DNA of 64,000 nucleotides from Blautia sp. An249. Lineage in GTDB: Bacteria; Bacillota; Clostridia; Lachnospirales; Lachnospiraceae. The stretch's first letter is position 1. The number at the start of each line of letters is the position of its first letter. The stretch covers positions 1-64,000 of the forward strand of contig NZ_NFJL01000016.1 in NCBI RefSeq assembly GCF_002159835.1. Direction: 5' to 3'. Both the position numbers and the translations under genes were made by a program. Shown here in pieces: positions 1-7,842 of the stretch. The notes beneath the pieces were generated by a model. It was given only the letters and a program-made list of their open reading frames with translations. It was not told the origin of the DNA and ran no database searches.

Positions 1-20
1 GTAAGTAGGTAATCATCCGT
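1..20 (+). repeat. IS66 left terminal inverted repeat
   Basis: The first 20 bases are the exact reverse complement of positions 2646-2665. They start with GTAAG and mark the left terminus of the IS66 element. Confidence 0.95.
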
Positions 21-84
21 ATCTTCAAATCCCTTCCATCATTTGATAAGATGTTCTCAAATGATGGAGGTGATACCAATAGAG

Positions 85-429
85 ATGGATGACAATAAAA
101 TCTCAAAAACTGATCTCTGGGCTGATCGAGTCCATTCTTTCCAGGAAAGCGGCTTATCCCGCAAAGACTGGTGTCAGCAGAATGAGATTCCACAGTCTAC
201 TCTGGGCTATTGGATCCGTAAGATCCAGTCAGGAGCTACTGGAACGGAACCTTTTTCTGATCCGGTGTTCGCAAAGCTCCCTTCGGAACAGGAGCAGCAG
301 TTTAACGCCCCGGCAGGAAATCATTCTGTTACGATCTTTCTTCCGGAAAATATCCGGATTGAAGTGGGTGCCGACTGTCCTTCCAGGCTGATGACTGCTC
401 TGCTCCAGGCTTTGAAGAACTATGCTTGA
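85..429 (+). CDS. tnpA: IS66 accessory protein TnpA (OrfA)
   Basis: Small first gene of the IS66 operon. The predicted protein (about 114 residues) has the N-terminal basic helix-turn-helix typical of IS66 OrfA (region WADRVHSFQESGLSRKDWC) and probably helps recognise DNA. The frame is open from position 43, but a long Shine-Dalgarno match (GGAGGTGAT, 66-74) points to the ATG at 85. It overlaps tnpB by 8 bases, suggesting translational coupling. Its exact role in transposition is not well defined even in known IS66 elements. Confidence 0.85.
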   Translation: MDDNKISKTDLWADRVHSFQESGLSRKDWCQQNEIPQSTLGYWIRKIQSGATGTEPFSDPVFAKLPSEQEQQFNAPAGNHSVTIFLPENIRIEVGADCPSRLMTALLQALKNYA

Positions 430-775
430 TTTTTCAGGAAGCACAACGGTCTATCTGGCGTGCGGGGTTACGGATCTCCGCAAGAGTTATACCGGTTTAG
501 CCGCGATCATCAAACTGAAATTCCACCTCGACCCGTACTCCCGCTGTATGTTCGCATTCTGCAATCGCAGACGCACATTGATCAAGATCCTCCAGTGGGA
601 TGGTTCCGGATTTTGGATCCTGATGAAACGCCTGGACCGGAATTCCTTCCATTGGCCGGACACACCGGATGAACTGCGGAAAGTGACTCTCAAAGAGATC
701 CACTGGCTGTGCGATGGATTGTCCCTGAATCCCAGCGGCGCTTTTGAAGAACGCCACCCAAAGATCGTGGTCTGA
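422..775 (+). CDS. tnpB: IS66 family protein TnpB
   Basis: Second IS66 gene, 117 residues, of the TnpB/Orf2 family. The characteristic start (around YLACGVTDLRKSYTGLA) and the FCNRRRTLIKILQWDGSGFW core are present. The family is needed for transposition in studied IS66 elements but has no known catalytic motif. It overlaps tnpA by 8 bases, and 146 bases without a gene separate it from tnpC. The length is normal and no frameshift is seen. Confidence 0.92.
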   Translation: MLDFSGSTTVYLACGVTDLRKSYTGLAAIIKLKFHLDPYSRCMFAFCNRRRTLIKILQWDGSGFWILMKRLDRNSFHWPDTPDELRKVTLKEIHWLCDGLSLNPSGAFEERHPKIVV

Positions 776-921
776 GCCCGTTTCCTGTCAATTCGCAAAA
801 AGCCGAAAATTCCTTGATTTTACGCAGATTTTCCTCTGCTCCTGAAAGCAGTTTCCAATAGAAACCAGCTCCTTTTTATGGTAAACTGTCCATAGAGATT
901 TCAGAAAGATGAGGCGGCACG

Positions 922-2592
922 ATGGATCCGATTTTTACAGAGGAACAACTGAACAGGATGAGCAGGGATGATATGCTTTCACTGGTAAAGATCATGCAGG
1001 GGCATTATCAGAAACAGAAAGAGGCCCTGGAAAAACAGGAAACGAGGATCCAGCTCCTGGAAGAGAAAACAAAGGAACTGGAATTCCTGAACGCCATGCT
1101 CTCGGACCGCCTTACCCTTGCCCAGAGGAAACGCTTTGGAGCGTCCAGCGAAAAATATGCGGACGGGTATACCCAGCTGGATCTTTTCAACGAGGCAGAG
1201 CAGGAAGCGGATCCCAATGCCCCGGAACCGGACCTGGAAGAGGTCCATCCGTCTTCTTACAAGAGGAAGAAACGTTCCGGCAAAAAGGAGGAAGACCTTT
1301 CCTCCTTTGAGACAACCGAAGTGATCGAGTACAAGCTGACAGGGGCAGACCGTTACTGCCCGGACTGCAATACGAAATATAAGGTTGTCACAAAGGAAAC
1401 CGTAAAACGGCTGAAATTCGTTCCCGCACGGTTTGAAGTCGTGGAAGAAGTGACCTTTGTATACAGCTGCCCGAAATGCGGAGCCATGAAGCGGCCGGAA
1501 AAAACGCCGTCACTTCTGAAGGGCAGCGTGGCAACGCCATCCCTGGTGGCGGGCATCATGAATGCCAAGTATGTAAACGGGATGCCGCTTGCACGCCAGG
1601 AACGGGAATTCGCCCGGTACGACCTGGACCTTTCCACAAAGACCATGGCGAACTGGATCATCCAATGTGCGGACCGGTATCTGCAGCCACTCTACGCTCT
1701 GATGAAAGAAGAGCTGCTCCGGAGTAAATATTTACACGGAGACGAAACCCGGATCCAGGTGATCGATGAACCGGACCAGAAGGGCTCCACCCAGAACTGG
1801 ATGTGGGTCTATCTCACCGATGAATACAGTAGCTCACCCCGGATGGTCCTCTTCCAATATGAAAGGACCCGCGCCGGATATCATCCGGTGGAATTCCTTG
1901 GAGACCAGTTTGAGGGATATTTCACCTGTGATGGTTACCAGGCATACCACAGTCTCCCGGAAAGGATCACTGTAACGGGATGCATGGCCCATGCGAGGCG
2001 CAGGTTTGATGAAGCCCTGACGGTACTGAAAAAGGATTTCACCAAAGAGCAGCTGAAGGAGACAACCGCATATCAGGCAATGGCACGGATCGGGATGCTC
2101 TATAAGATTGAGGAGATGATCCGTGACAAGTCACCGGAAGAACGGTATGGAGAGCGTCAAAAGCAGGCGAAACCGCTTTTAGAGGCTTTCTTTGAGTGGC
2201 TTCATACACTGGAGGATTCCGTAGACCGGTCTTCGTTGATCGGTGAAGCTGTCCTGTACACCCTGAACCAGGAAGCTTATCTGAAAAGATATCTGGAGGA
2301 CGGACACTTAAGTATTGATAATCTGGCAGCGGAACGTGCACTAAAAAACTTTGCGACAGGGAGACGGAACTGGCTTTTCGCAAAGAGCATCCGTGGAGCG
2401 CAGGCCAGCGCAACTGTATACAGCATCACGGAAACAGCCATGCTGAACGGACTGAAACCCTACAATTATCTCACCTATGTGATGGAGCAGATGAAAGATC
2501 TTAGTCCATTCCCGGAAAAGGAAGCTATGCTGGAACTGCTTCCATGGTCCAACAGCCTGCCGACTGACTGCCGCAGCAAACTGAAAAAATGA
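922..2592 (+). CDS. tnpC: IS66 transposase TnpC (DDE type)
   Basis: The catalytic transposase, 556 residues. In order: a coiled-coil N-terminus with the LTLAQRKRFGASSEK motif, a zinc-finger region (CPDC about residue 148, CPKC about 185), then the DDE transposase_IS66 core (KYLHGDETRIQV supplies the first Asp; YFTCDGYQAY the second) and the C-terminal helix with NLAAERALKNFATGRRNW carrying the Glu. All of this is intact, so the element looks active. An SD-like AGGCGG precedes the ATG. Confidence 0.96.
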   Translation: MDPIFTEEQLNRMSRDDMLSLVKIMQGHYQKQKEALEKQETRIQLLEEKTKELEFLNAMLSDRLTLAQRKRFGASSEKYADGYTQLDLFNEAEQEADPNAPEPDLEEVHPSSYKRKKRSGKKEEDLSSFETTEVIEYKLTGADRYCPDCNTKYKVVTKETVKRLKFVPARFEVVEEVTFVYSCPKCGAMKRPEKTPSLLKGSVATPSLVAGIMNAKYVNGMPLARQEREFARYDLDLSTKTMANWIIQCADRYLQPLYALMKEELLRSKYLHGDETRIQVIDEPDQKGSTQNWMWVYLTDEYSSSPRMVLFQYERTRAGYHPVEFLGDQFEGYFTCDGYQAYHSLPERITVTGCMAHARRRFDEALTVLKKDFTKEQLKETTAYQAMARIGMLYKIEEMIRDKSPEERYGERQKQAKPLLEAFFEWLHTLEDSVDRSSLIGEAVLYTLNQEAYLKRYLEDGHLSIDNLAAERALKNFATGRRNWLFAKSIRGAQASATVYSITETAMLNGLKPYNYLTYVMEQMKDLSPFPEKEAMLELLPWSNSLPTDCRSKLKK

Positions 2593-2603
2593 GAGACTAA
2601 TTT

Positions 2604-2634
2604 TCCCCCGGTAAATGCTGGGGGATTTTCATAT
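2604..2634 (+). terminator. Possible terminator after tnpC
   Basis: A short GC stem (TCCCCC / GGGGGA, loop about 10 nt) lies 12 bases after the tnpC stop and is followed by ATTTTCATATTTT. It is a plausible rho-independent terminator for the IS operon, although the T-run is interrupted. Confidence 0.5.
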
Positions 2635-2645
2635 TTTGTCAAGGC

Positions 2646-2665
2646 ACGGATGATTACCTACTTAC
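2646..2665 (-). repeat. IS66 right terminal inverted repeat
   Basis: Exact reverse complement of bases 1-20. Immediately outside it the sequence reads GTAATGTC, which would be one copy of the 8-bp target duplication. Confidence 0.95.
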
Positions 2666-3026
2666 GTAATGTCAATAGCTCCAAATCTTTCTTCGACAGC
2701 TTCTTCAATCTCAACAGTAGTTGTTCGTTTTCCACCGAAGCCAACCATCCATATCGCGTTTGATCAATCTTATCAACATCCCATTGATAAGATAACGATG
2801 CAAACTTTCGGAACAGCTGTGATTGACCACATACTTCATCATATTGTTCACAAGGTATTGGTTGCGTATGGTTTTGAAAAACCCTTTGACTGCAAAACCA
2901 TGCCCAGTCATATTCTTTCATGGCAGCAATCTGTTCTTCGCTCATCCCTGCATCACAATACTCAACTTCTAAACGCTTCCATCTACTATCAAACTTCTTT
3001 TTCTCATATCCATAATTAAATCCCAT
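2658..3026 (-). pseudogene. ICE sigma-70-like factor, 3' end cut by IS66
   Basis: This frame starts at 3026 with a clear SD (AGGAGG, 6 bases before ATG) and encodes the N-terminal part of the small sigma-factor-like protein commonly found next to xis/int in CTn/Tn916-like ICEs (opening MGFNYGYEKKKF). After LELLT the reading frame enters the IS66 end, and stops at TAG inside the inverted repeat. The C-terminal DNA-binding region (sigma region 4) is therefore missing, and the protein is probably non-functional. The remainder should lie left of the IS. Family assignment is from memory of the N-terminal pattern. Confidence 0.75.
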
Positions 3027-3129
3027 TATTAACCTCCTGTAGATTCAATTTGCAAAATTCACCATGCAAACTAAAATCAGGAGGAGATCGACAACGAGAA
3101 TCTCTGGGTTGTTTTCCATCCCCAGAAAC

Positions 3130-3170
3130 AAAAATGCCAGCTGATCTTAAGGACCAACTGGCATTTTTAT
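3130..3170 (-). terminator. Bidirectional terminator after uppP/bcrD
   Basis: An 11-bp stem (AAAAATGCCAG / CTGGCATTTTT, 3130-3140 with 3158-3168) follows the end of the bcr operon by about 25 bases. Both strands end in a T-run, so it can work in either direction. Confidence 0.85.
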
Positions 3171-3193
3171 TCGCGCACAAAGAAAACGCATTA

Positions 3194-4021
3194 TTAAGAT
3201 TTTATAAGTACAACAAGTATACCAAGCACAATTCGATACCAACCAAACACCTTAAAATCATGTTTTTTGATAAAGTTCATTAGGAATTTAATTACTAAGA
3301 CAGATACCGCAAATGCCACAGCCATACCGAGAACAAGAGCGAGCAGTTCTGCACTTGTAAATTCAAACCCGAATTTTAACAGCTTAAAAGCACTTGCTCC
3401 AAGCATAGTAGGTACTGCGAGGAAAAAAGTAAACTCTGCTGCTGCCACTCGTGAAACTCCTATGAGTAAAGCACCTATAATCGTTGCTCCCGACCGTGAT
3501 GTGCCGGGTATAAGTGATAACACTTGAAATGCCCCTATCAAGATTGCTGTTTTATAGCTGATGTCAGAAAGTGCCATAGTAGTAGGAGTACGCTTTTTAT
3601 TCCAATTTTCTATGAGAATGAATAACAAACCATAAAAGATTAACATGATTGAAATCACAATGGGGGTTTGGAGGTAAGCATCCAAATAATCATCAAATAG
3701 AATCCCCATAATAGCTGACGGTACACAAGCTACCGCAACCTTGAACCACAACGAGAAAGTATCCTTTTTAACAATTGACTGTGCTTTGTTCTTAAATTGA
3801 AAGGGAAACATCTTGTTCCAAAACATTACAACCACTGCGAGTATAGCTCCAAGTTGAATAACAACAAAAAACATTTCTTTAAATGCTTCGCTCATATTAA
3901 GTGTGATAAATTCGTCCACAAGAATCATATGTCCTGTGCTGCTGATAGGTAGCCACTCAGTAATACCCTCAACAATTCCAAGAAAAATAACTTTTAAAAT
4001 TTCTATAAAATCAAGTACCAT
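3194..4021 (-). CDS. uppP: Undecaprenyl-diphosphatase (UppP/BacA, BcrD)
   Basis: Integral membrane phosphatase, 275 residues, normal for the family. It converts undecaprenyl pyrophosphate to undecaprenyl phosphate, the lipid carrier for wall precursors, and so counters bacitracin, which traps the pyrophosphate. The active-site signatures are visible: [17 protein letters not shown] near residue 17 and the [10 protein letters not shown] motif near 170. About seven hydrophobic segments follow. It is the last gene of the bcr operon; its ATG shares one base with the bcrB stop. In characterised bcrABD operons this position is bcrD. Confidence 0.95.
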   Translation of the reverse strand: MVLDFIEILKVIFLGIVEGITEWLPISSTGHMILVDEFITLNMSEAFKEMFFVVIQLGAILAVVVMFWNKMFPFQFKNKAQSIVKKDTFSLWFKVAVACVPSAIMGILFDDYLDAYLQTPIVISIMLIFYGLLFILIENWNKKRTPTTMALSDISYKTAILIGAFQVLSLIPGTSRSGATIIGALLIGVSRVAAAEFTFFLAVPTMLGASAFKLLKFGFEFTSAELLALVLGMAVAFAVSVLVIKFLMNFIKKHDFKVFGWYRIVLGILVVLIKS

Positions 4022-4770
4022 TATTTCAAATCCTCCTTTTTAAAATGATGAAAGGTCATAAGAAAACCAACTGCTGATACAAGAATAATAATAGATACAG
4101 ACAGCAGTGTAGGATAGCCGGTACTCTGAAGTTTACCCTGCACCAAGAAATAGGTGGCTGTCCACGGATACAACGCTCCCCATTCTTGATTTGAAAGTGC
4201 GGCACTTCCCATGACAATCACGGCAGAGCCAATCATCGGGGCGACAAATCCTTTTGTTTTCATAGCAACAAACACAAAAGGAGAAACTGTTAAAAACATC
4301 AGGATACTGCCAAACAAAAACTTGGGGAGCCATACTATTGCCACTAGTAAGCTATATCCCTCCAATGTAAAGACAGCGTCATATAGCCCACAAACGATAA
4401 ATATACCTGCCCATGTTACAAGGGTTAGCATAACAATCCAAAGAAGCAGGGTGCAAAATTTTCCAATTAATAGTTTTGTCCTTGAAATGGGTATGGGCAA
4501 TATGGTTTTGAGGGTGCTTTCTGTGTACTCTCTGCTAAACAAGTAAGCTGCAATTGCCACATATATCATAATGTTTACCAGCAGCATGATATACAGTACA
4601 CTGTCGCTGTATATGTCAGACAAGGTAAAGATAATCTCCGGCTTATCAAAATGTGTTTGCAAGGCTTCTATTAACATCAAAAGTGGGGTAGATAATACCC
4701 CTGCCACACTAATTAGCACCATTTTTGAACGCTTTAGTTTTAATAATTCACAAGAAATAAGATTAAGCAA
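4021..4770 (-). CDS. bcrB: Bacitracin-type ABC transporter permease (BcrB)
   Basis: Membrane subunit of an ABC-2-type exporter with six hydrophobic segments in about 249 residues. It is expected to form the export channel powered by the neighbouring ATPase and to protect the cell from bacitracin or a related peptide. The open frame reaches an ATG at 4785, but that ATG lies inside the GGAGG motif; the TTG at 4770, 5 bases after GGAGGTGG, is the better start and overlaps the bcrA end by 8 bases. The region is AT-rich compared with the ICE backbone. The substrate is inferred from the operon. Confidence 0.85.
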   Translation of the reverse strand: MLNLISCELLKLKRSKMVLISVAGVLSTPLLMLIEALQTHFDKPEIIFTLSDIYSDSVLYIMLLVNIMIYVAIAAYLFSREYTESTLKTILPIPISRTKLLIGKFCTLLLWIVMLTLVTWAGIFIVCGLYDAVFTLEGYSLLVAIVWLPKFLFGSILMFLTVSPFVFVAMKTKGFVAPMIGSAVIVMGSAALSNQEWGALYPWTATYFLVQGKLQSTGYPTLLSVSIIILVSAVGFLMTFHHFKKEDLK

Positions 4771-5680
4771 TACCGCCACCTCCAATCAGTTTAGAAAAGT
4801 AGTCCTCTAAGTTTTCCTCACTATCATTTATCCTTGTCACGAGCAGTCCATTTCGTGCAAATTCTCGATTGATTTCTCCAACACTTTGGCTAAAGTCATA
4901 AATTCTCACCGTACCGTCCTGCACTGTAAAATCCGTCATGTGGTAGTGGTTTTCTAAAATCTTTCCGGCTATCTCACTGTCAGATAAATCAAATTGAATG
5001 TATTTTCGATTCCTTTTGTGAAGCTCGGATATATTCACTTCCTCTACTAAATGCCCCTCGTGCATAACGCCGATAATATCTGCTATCTGTTCAATCTCGC
5101 TTAAAACATGGCTTGAGATAAAAATGGTAATGCCATGATTGTGACTAAGTTCAGATAAAAATGAGCGTATTTCAACTATTCCAATGGGGTCAAGTCCGTT
5201 AATCGGTTCGTCAAGTATTAAAAGCTCCGGCTCGTGCATAATGGCGGCGGCAATACCAAGCCGTTGCTTCATTCCGAGGGAATAATCGGAAAAGACTTTT
5301 CTTTTCTCCTTATGCAGCCCCACAACTTCAAGAGCTTTTTCTACTCCACTTTTAGATACTCCCCCTCGCAGTTTAGCGAGAATTTGCAAATTCTCATACC
5401 CTGTTAAATTACTGTAAAATCCCGGTGTTTCGATAATAGAGCCTACTTTGCTATAAAGGGTATGGATATTTTCCTTATAGTTTGTGCCAAACAAGCGTAC
5501 CGTTCCCTCCGTTGGGAAAGCAAGCTGCAACATCATTTTCATTGCTGTGGTTTTGCCTGCTCCGTTTCTGCCGAGCAAACCATAAATTTTGCCCTTTGGC
5601 ACATGAAGATTTACCTTATCGACAACGGTGGCTGTTCCGTATCGCTTCGTAAGATTTTCTGTTTCAATGATATAATCCAT
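4763..5680 (-). CDS. bcrA: Bacitracin-type ABC transporter ATPase (BcrA)
   Basis: ATP-binding subunit of a BcrAB-type exporter, about 305 residues. Walker A ([12 protein letters not shown], about residue 34), the ABC signature ([12 protein letters not shown], about 135) and Walker B ([13 protein letters not shown]) are intact, and the C-terminal domain is of the BcrA/NodI kind. The frame runs upstream to 5791, but the ATG at 5680 has an AAAGGAGA SD about 6-7 bases before it, and translation from there starts with the family's usual opening. It sits behind its own promoter with a BcrR-type operator. Confidence 0.92.
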   Translation of the reverse strand: MDYIIETENLTKRYGTATVVDKVNLHVPKGKIYGLLGRNGAGKTTAMKMMLQLAFPTEGTVRLFGTNYKENIHTLYSKVGSIIETPGFYSNLTGYENLQILAKLRGGVSKSGVEKALEVVGLHKEKRKVFSDYSLGMKQRLGIAAAIMHEPELLILDEPINGLDPIGIVEIRSFLSELSHNHGITIFISSHVLSEIEQIADIIGVMHEGHLVEEVNISELHKRNRKYIQFDLSDSEIAGKILENHYHMTDFTVQDGTVRIYDFSQSVGEINREFARNGLLVTRINDSEENLEDYFSKLIGGGGIA

Positions 5681-5734
5681 ATTTGATTCTCCTTTCCGTG
5701 GGTTGCTGTTCTTGTTTTCGCTGACCACAATCTT

Positions 5735-5763
5735 ATTATCCACGAGTATTGCATAGAAGCCAA
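5735..5763 (-). promoter_or_regulatory. Promoter of the bcrA-bcrB-uppP operon
   Basis: On the minus strand TTGGCT (5758-5763) and GATAAT (5735-5740) are separated by 17 bases, about 55 bases before the bcrA start. The -35 box is imperfect, which fits a promoter that needs an activator bound just upstream. Confidence 0.65.
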
Positions 5764-5784
5764 GAAATCTACCGTCACAATGCC

Positions 5785-5799
5785 GACACAATAGATGTC
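5785..5799 (-). promoter_or_regulatory. BcrR-type operator GACA-N7-TGTC
   Basis: An exact GACA-N7-TGTC inverted repeat lies about 21 bases upstream of the -35 box of the bcr operon. This is the binding motif known for the membrane regulator BcrR of Enterococcus faecalis, and the bcrR homologue is the next gene upstream. Only one perfect copy was found. Confidence 0.75.
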
Positions 5800-5803
5800 A
5801 GCA

Positions 5804-5836
5804 CGAAAAAAGCTCCGACACTTATCGTGTCAGAGC
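5804..5836 (-). terminator. Terminator after bcrR
   Basis: Minus-strand stem GCTCTGACAC / GTGTCGGAGC (one mismatch), 5-nt loop, followed by TTTTTT. It separates bcrR from the independently regulated bcrA promoter. Confidence 0.85.
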
Positions 5837-5860
5837 CTATTTTAAAGGGTTTATGGCATT

Positions 5861-6475
5861 TTACTTTGTTTGGGTTTGCTTTATCCAGACAAATATTTTA
5901 GCAACAAATAGCAGAAACATAAGGGCGGTTACATAGGGTTGTCTTGCCGCAGCGAAGAAGCAGATAAAAAGCGTACTCAGCACGAGAGAGCATTTTGTGA
6001 TTATGTTGCTCCATGATTCCTTTTCAAAACAAACACACATCAGTTTCGCTATCCCAAGTGCAATCAAAACAATAAAAACAATCCAATAGATTGCAAGATA
6101 TATTGGGGTAGTGTCTGTAAATGAAAGTAGATTGACAGAATAAATATATCCGTCAACAAGGTTACCATACAACGGCAAAAGTATAAAAGTAACCGCCATC
6201 ATATCTAATATTCCATAAATGAAACTGTAAATTTTTTTCAAGTTGGAACGATTTTCAGTTTCGGCAAGTGTAATCAGTTCTTCGCCCGATAGCAGTTCAT
6301 CTATGGTCACAGAAAAGAATTTAGAAATACACTTGAGCGACTCAATGTTAGGGTAACCCTTGCCGCTTTCCCATTTTGAAATGGCTGTTCTTGATACATA
6401 TAATTGCTCCGCAAGTTGTTCCTGCGTTAAGTTCTTTCCAGTCCTAAGCTGTTGTAGCTTTTCATTAAATTCCAT
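5861..6475 (-). CDS. bcrR: Membrane-bound XRE-type regulator (BcrR-like)
   Basis: 204 residues, the same length as E. faecalis BcrR. Residues 1-65 are an XRE helix-turn-helix (QLAEQLYVSRTAISKWESGK); the rest has four hydrophobic segments, so the protein should sit in the membrane, sense bacitracin (as BcrR does) and activate the exporter promoter. The matching GACA-N7-TGTC operator is directly downstream. It overlaps the preceding small helix-turn-helix gene by 11 bases and ends at its own terminator. Confidence 0.88.
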   Translation of the reverse strand: MEFNEKLQQLRTGKNLTQEQLAEQLYVSRTAISKWESGKGYPNIESLKCISKFFSVTIDELLSGEELITLAETENRSNLKKIYSFIYGILDMMAVTFILLPLYGNLVDGYIYSVNLLSFTDTTPIYLAIYWIVFIVLIALGIAKLMCVCFEKESWSNIITKCSLVLSTLFICFFAAARQPYVTALMFLLFVAKIFVWIKQTQTK

Positions 6476-6662
6476 GATTCTCCTCCTGTTTGTTCCTTGT
6501 TTTCATACGTCCATCAACGGGTTTTTCTGCATCTTTTGGTATCATCCATGCACGACCAAATTTTTCAGTTCCGTCAATGCGATTTTCCTCACATAATTTT
6601 TGTATCCGTCTTTCCGATATGCCCCATTTTTCAGAAGCGGCTTTCACAGAAATGTAATTCAT
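6465..6662 (-). CDS. Small helix-turn-helix DNA-binding protein
   Basis: About 65 residues beginning MNYISVKAASEKWGISERR, a MerR/excisionase-like helix-turn-helix common in Clostridia mobile elements. The frame is open further upstream, but the ATG at 6662 follows a GAAAGGAAG SD and a good promoter. It overlaps bcrR by 11 bases, so the two are probably co-expressed. It could be an excisionase-like factor or a local regulator; nothing in the sequence decides which. Confidence 0.75.
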   Translation of the reverse strand: MNYISVKAASEKWGISERRIQKLCEENRIDGTEKFGRAWMIPKDAEKPVDGRMKTRNKQEENHGI

Positions 6663-6696
6663 AATATCAACTTCCTTTCGCAAAGAGTATATAATT

Positions 6697-6725
6697 ATTA
6701 TATACGGAATGACGAATAATAGCAA
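6697..6725 (-). promoter_or_regulatory. Promoter for the small HTH gene and bcrR
   Basis: Minus-strand TTGCTA (6720-6725), 17-base spacer, perfect TATAAT (6697-6702), about 35 bases before the ATG at 6662. The surrounding 6663-6827 spacer is very AT-rich and divergent with the XRE gene at 6828. Confidence 0.7.
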
Positions 6726-6827
6726 GTTTCTCTCCACTAATACGAAATTATACACTACTAAACATAAAATCATACTTCGTTCAAATATCATCACCCGAAA
6801 TGTACAATGATATAGGATGATATTAAA

Positions 6828-7181
6828 ATGTACCAAGATGAAAGAAAACTTGATTTTAAGCCGTTAGGTATAGCGATAAAAAAAGCTCGGGAAGCAAAAG
6901 GGTGGACACAGGAATATCTTGCCCAACTGGTAGACCTTACGCCACGCTCTATTATGTATATAGAGAACAGGGGGCAGCACCCAAGGCTTAACAAATTTTA
7001 TCTCATTACTACCTTGCTTGACATCTCTGTAGACCAGTTCTTTTTTCCATGCAATGAAGATGGCGACAACAATCGCCGCAAACAAGTTGATGTACTGTTG
7101 AATGATATGGAAGAAAAGGAGCTTATCGTGATGGAAGCTACGGCTCAAGGCTTGAAAAAGGCAAGAGAAACTGCGGAATAA
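6828..7181 (+). CDS. XRE-family transcriptional regulator
   Basis: 117 residues with an N-terminal XRE helix-turn-helix (IKKAREAKGWTQEYLAQLVD, residues about 18-37) and a C-terminal part without a recognised domain. It is transcribed divergently from the small HTH-bcrR unit, so it may repress that spacer or its own promoter (possible boxes TTCAAA and TACAAT 17 bases apart upstream). An AGGATG SD-like motif precedes the start. This kind of regulator is common in CTn-like ICEs; its target is unknown. Confidence 0.85.
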   Translation: MYQDERKLDFKPLGIAIKKAREAKGWTQEYLAQLVDLTPRSIMYIENRGQHPRLNKFYLITTLLDISVDQFFFPCNEDGDNNRRKQVDVLLNDMEEKELIVMEATAQGLKKARETAE

Positions 7182-7212
7182 TTAACGCTGTTTTCGTAAG
7201 CCAAGCCAACTG

Positions 7213-7250
7213 AAAAAAGTGCGACACCTACACAGGCTATCGCACTTTTT
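7213..7250. terminator. Bidirectional terminator between convergent genes
   Basis: A 12-bp stem (AAAAAAGTGCGA / TCGCACTTTTT) with about 15-nt loop lies between the ends of the XRE gene (plus) and the 98-residue gene (minus) and has T-runs on both strands. Confidence 0.9.
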
Positions 7251-7261
7251 AGGTTATTTTT

Positions 7262-7558
7262 TTATTCTCCACACAAATCATAAAGCTGTTCACATCGGTT
7301 TTGAATATCTAAGATTTCTGTTTCGGTTAAACTCCTGCGGTTATGAGTAAGTTGTTGCTCTAAAAAATCACGATAGCCATCAAGTAAGGCATCCCGTAAA
7401 AGCTCGGGGGCTTTGCAATGTTCCACACCAAACCATTGCTCATCTTTTTCATCCCAAATCATAACGGTGTATCCTCGCTTAGTGTTCACCACCTCCAAAA
7501 CACTATCTTTATTTAGGTAATCGTTGAATACTTCTAAAACCTTTTCAAAGGTCATCAT
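7262..7558 (-). CDS. Conserved ICE protein of unknown function (copy 1)
   Basis: 98 residues, acidic, no membrane segment. The opening MMTFEKVLEVFNDYL and the central acidic region align with the 101-residue product at 12363-12668 (MKTFEKVLEIFREYL), so the two are paralogues about 5 kb apart. The function is not known to me; short acidic proteins of this style recur in CTn-like elements. It sits downstream of the candidate transfer-origin region and ends at a bidirectional terminator. Confidence 0.7.
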   Translation of the reverse strand: MMTFEKVLEVFNDYLNKDSVLEVVNTKRGYTVMIWDEKDEQWFGVEHCKAPELLRDALLDGYRDFLEQQLTHNRRSLTETEILDIQNRCEQLYDLCGE

Positions 7559-7712
7559 TTTATCAGCCCTTTCATATTTTAGGTGCTTATATGTAAGTAG
7601 TTTATATACTTATTACGACTATGATAATAAAAGTAAATCATCGTGTAAAGGATACGGATATTGTTTGCGAACAAAAGTGGCAAGCAATGCCGGTGTTAAT
7701 ACACTCGGCCCA

Positions 7713-7825
7713 CAGAGGGAAAAATCCTGACGTGATTTCCCCCTCTGCTTTGCTTGTTGAGGGCAGCGCCCCCAAGCCCCTTTGAACGCAGAATTTCATT
7801 CTGCGGCTACGCGTCCGATGGACGC
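7713..7825. other. Hairpin-rich spacer; candidate transfer origin (oriT)
   Basis: The 284-base spacer after the relaxase gene (7559-7842) holds three perfect or near-perfect hairpins: CAGAGGG/CCCTCTG (7713-7719, 7741-7747), CGCAGAAT/ATTCTGCG with a 3-nt loop (7787-7805), and GCGTCC/GGACGC with a 3-nt loop (7811-7825), plus a GGGCAGCGCCC near-palindrome. Such clusters beside a relaxase are typical of oriT. A terminator role for part of it is possible. The nick site cannot be told from sequence alone. Confidence 0.4.
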
Positions 7826-7842
7826 TTATGACCATGACCGGC

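Larger units (their letters stand above)
1..2665 (+). mobile_element. IS66-family insertion sequence, complete
   Basis: A full IS66-type element: three consecutive plus-strand genes (tnpA, tnpB, tnpC) between perfect 20-bp terminal inverted repeats that begin with GTAA, as is usual for this family. The element interrupts a minus-strand ICE sigma-factor gene on its right side. The 8-bp target duplication expected for IS66 cannot be tested, because the window begins exactly at the first base of the element. The left neighbour is therefore unseen, and an assembly break at a repeated IS is possible. Confidence 0.93.

Noticed and set aside
3050..3283. 77-codon plus-strand frame across the bcr terminator
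   Set aside because: Runs through a strong terminator and into uppP antisense; no protein family.
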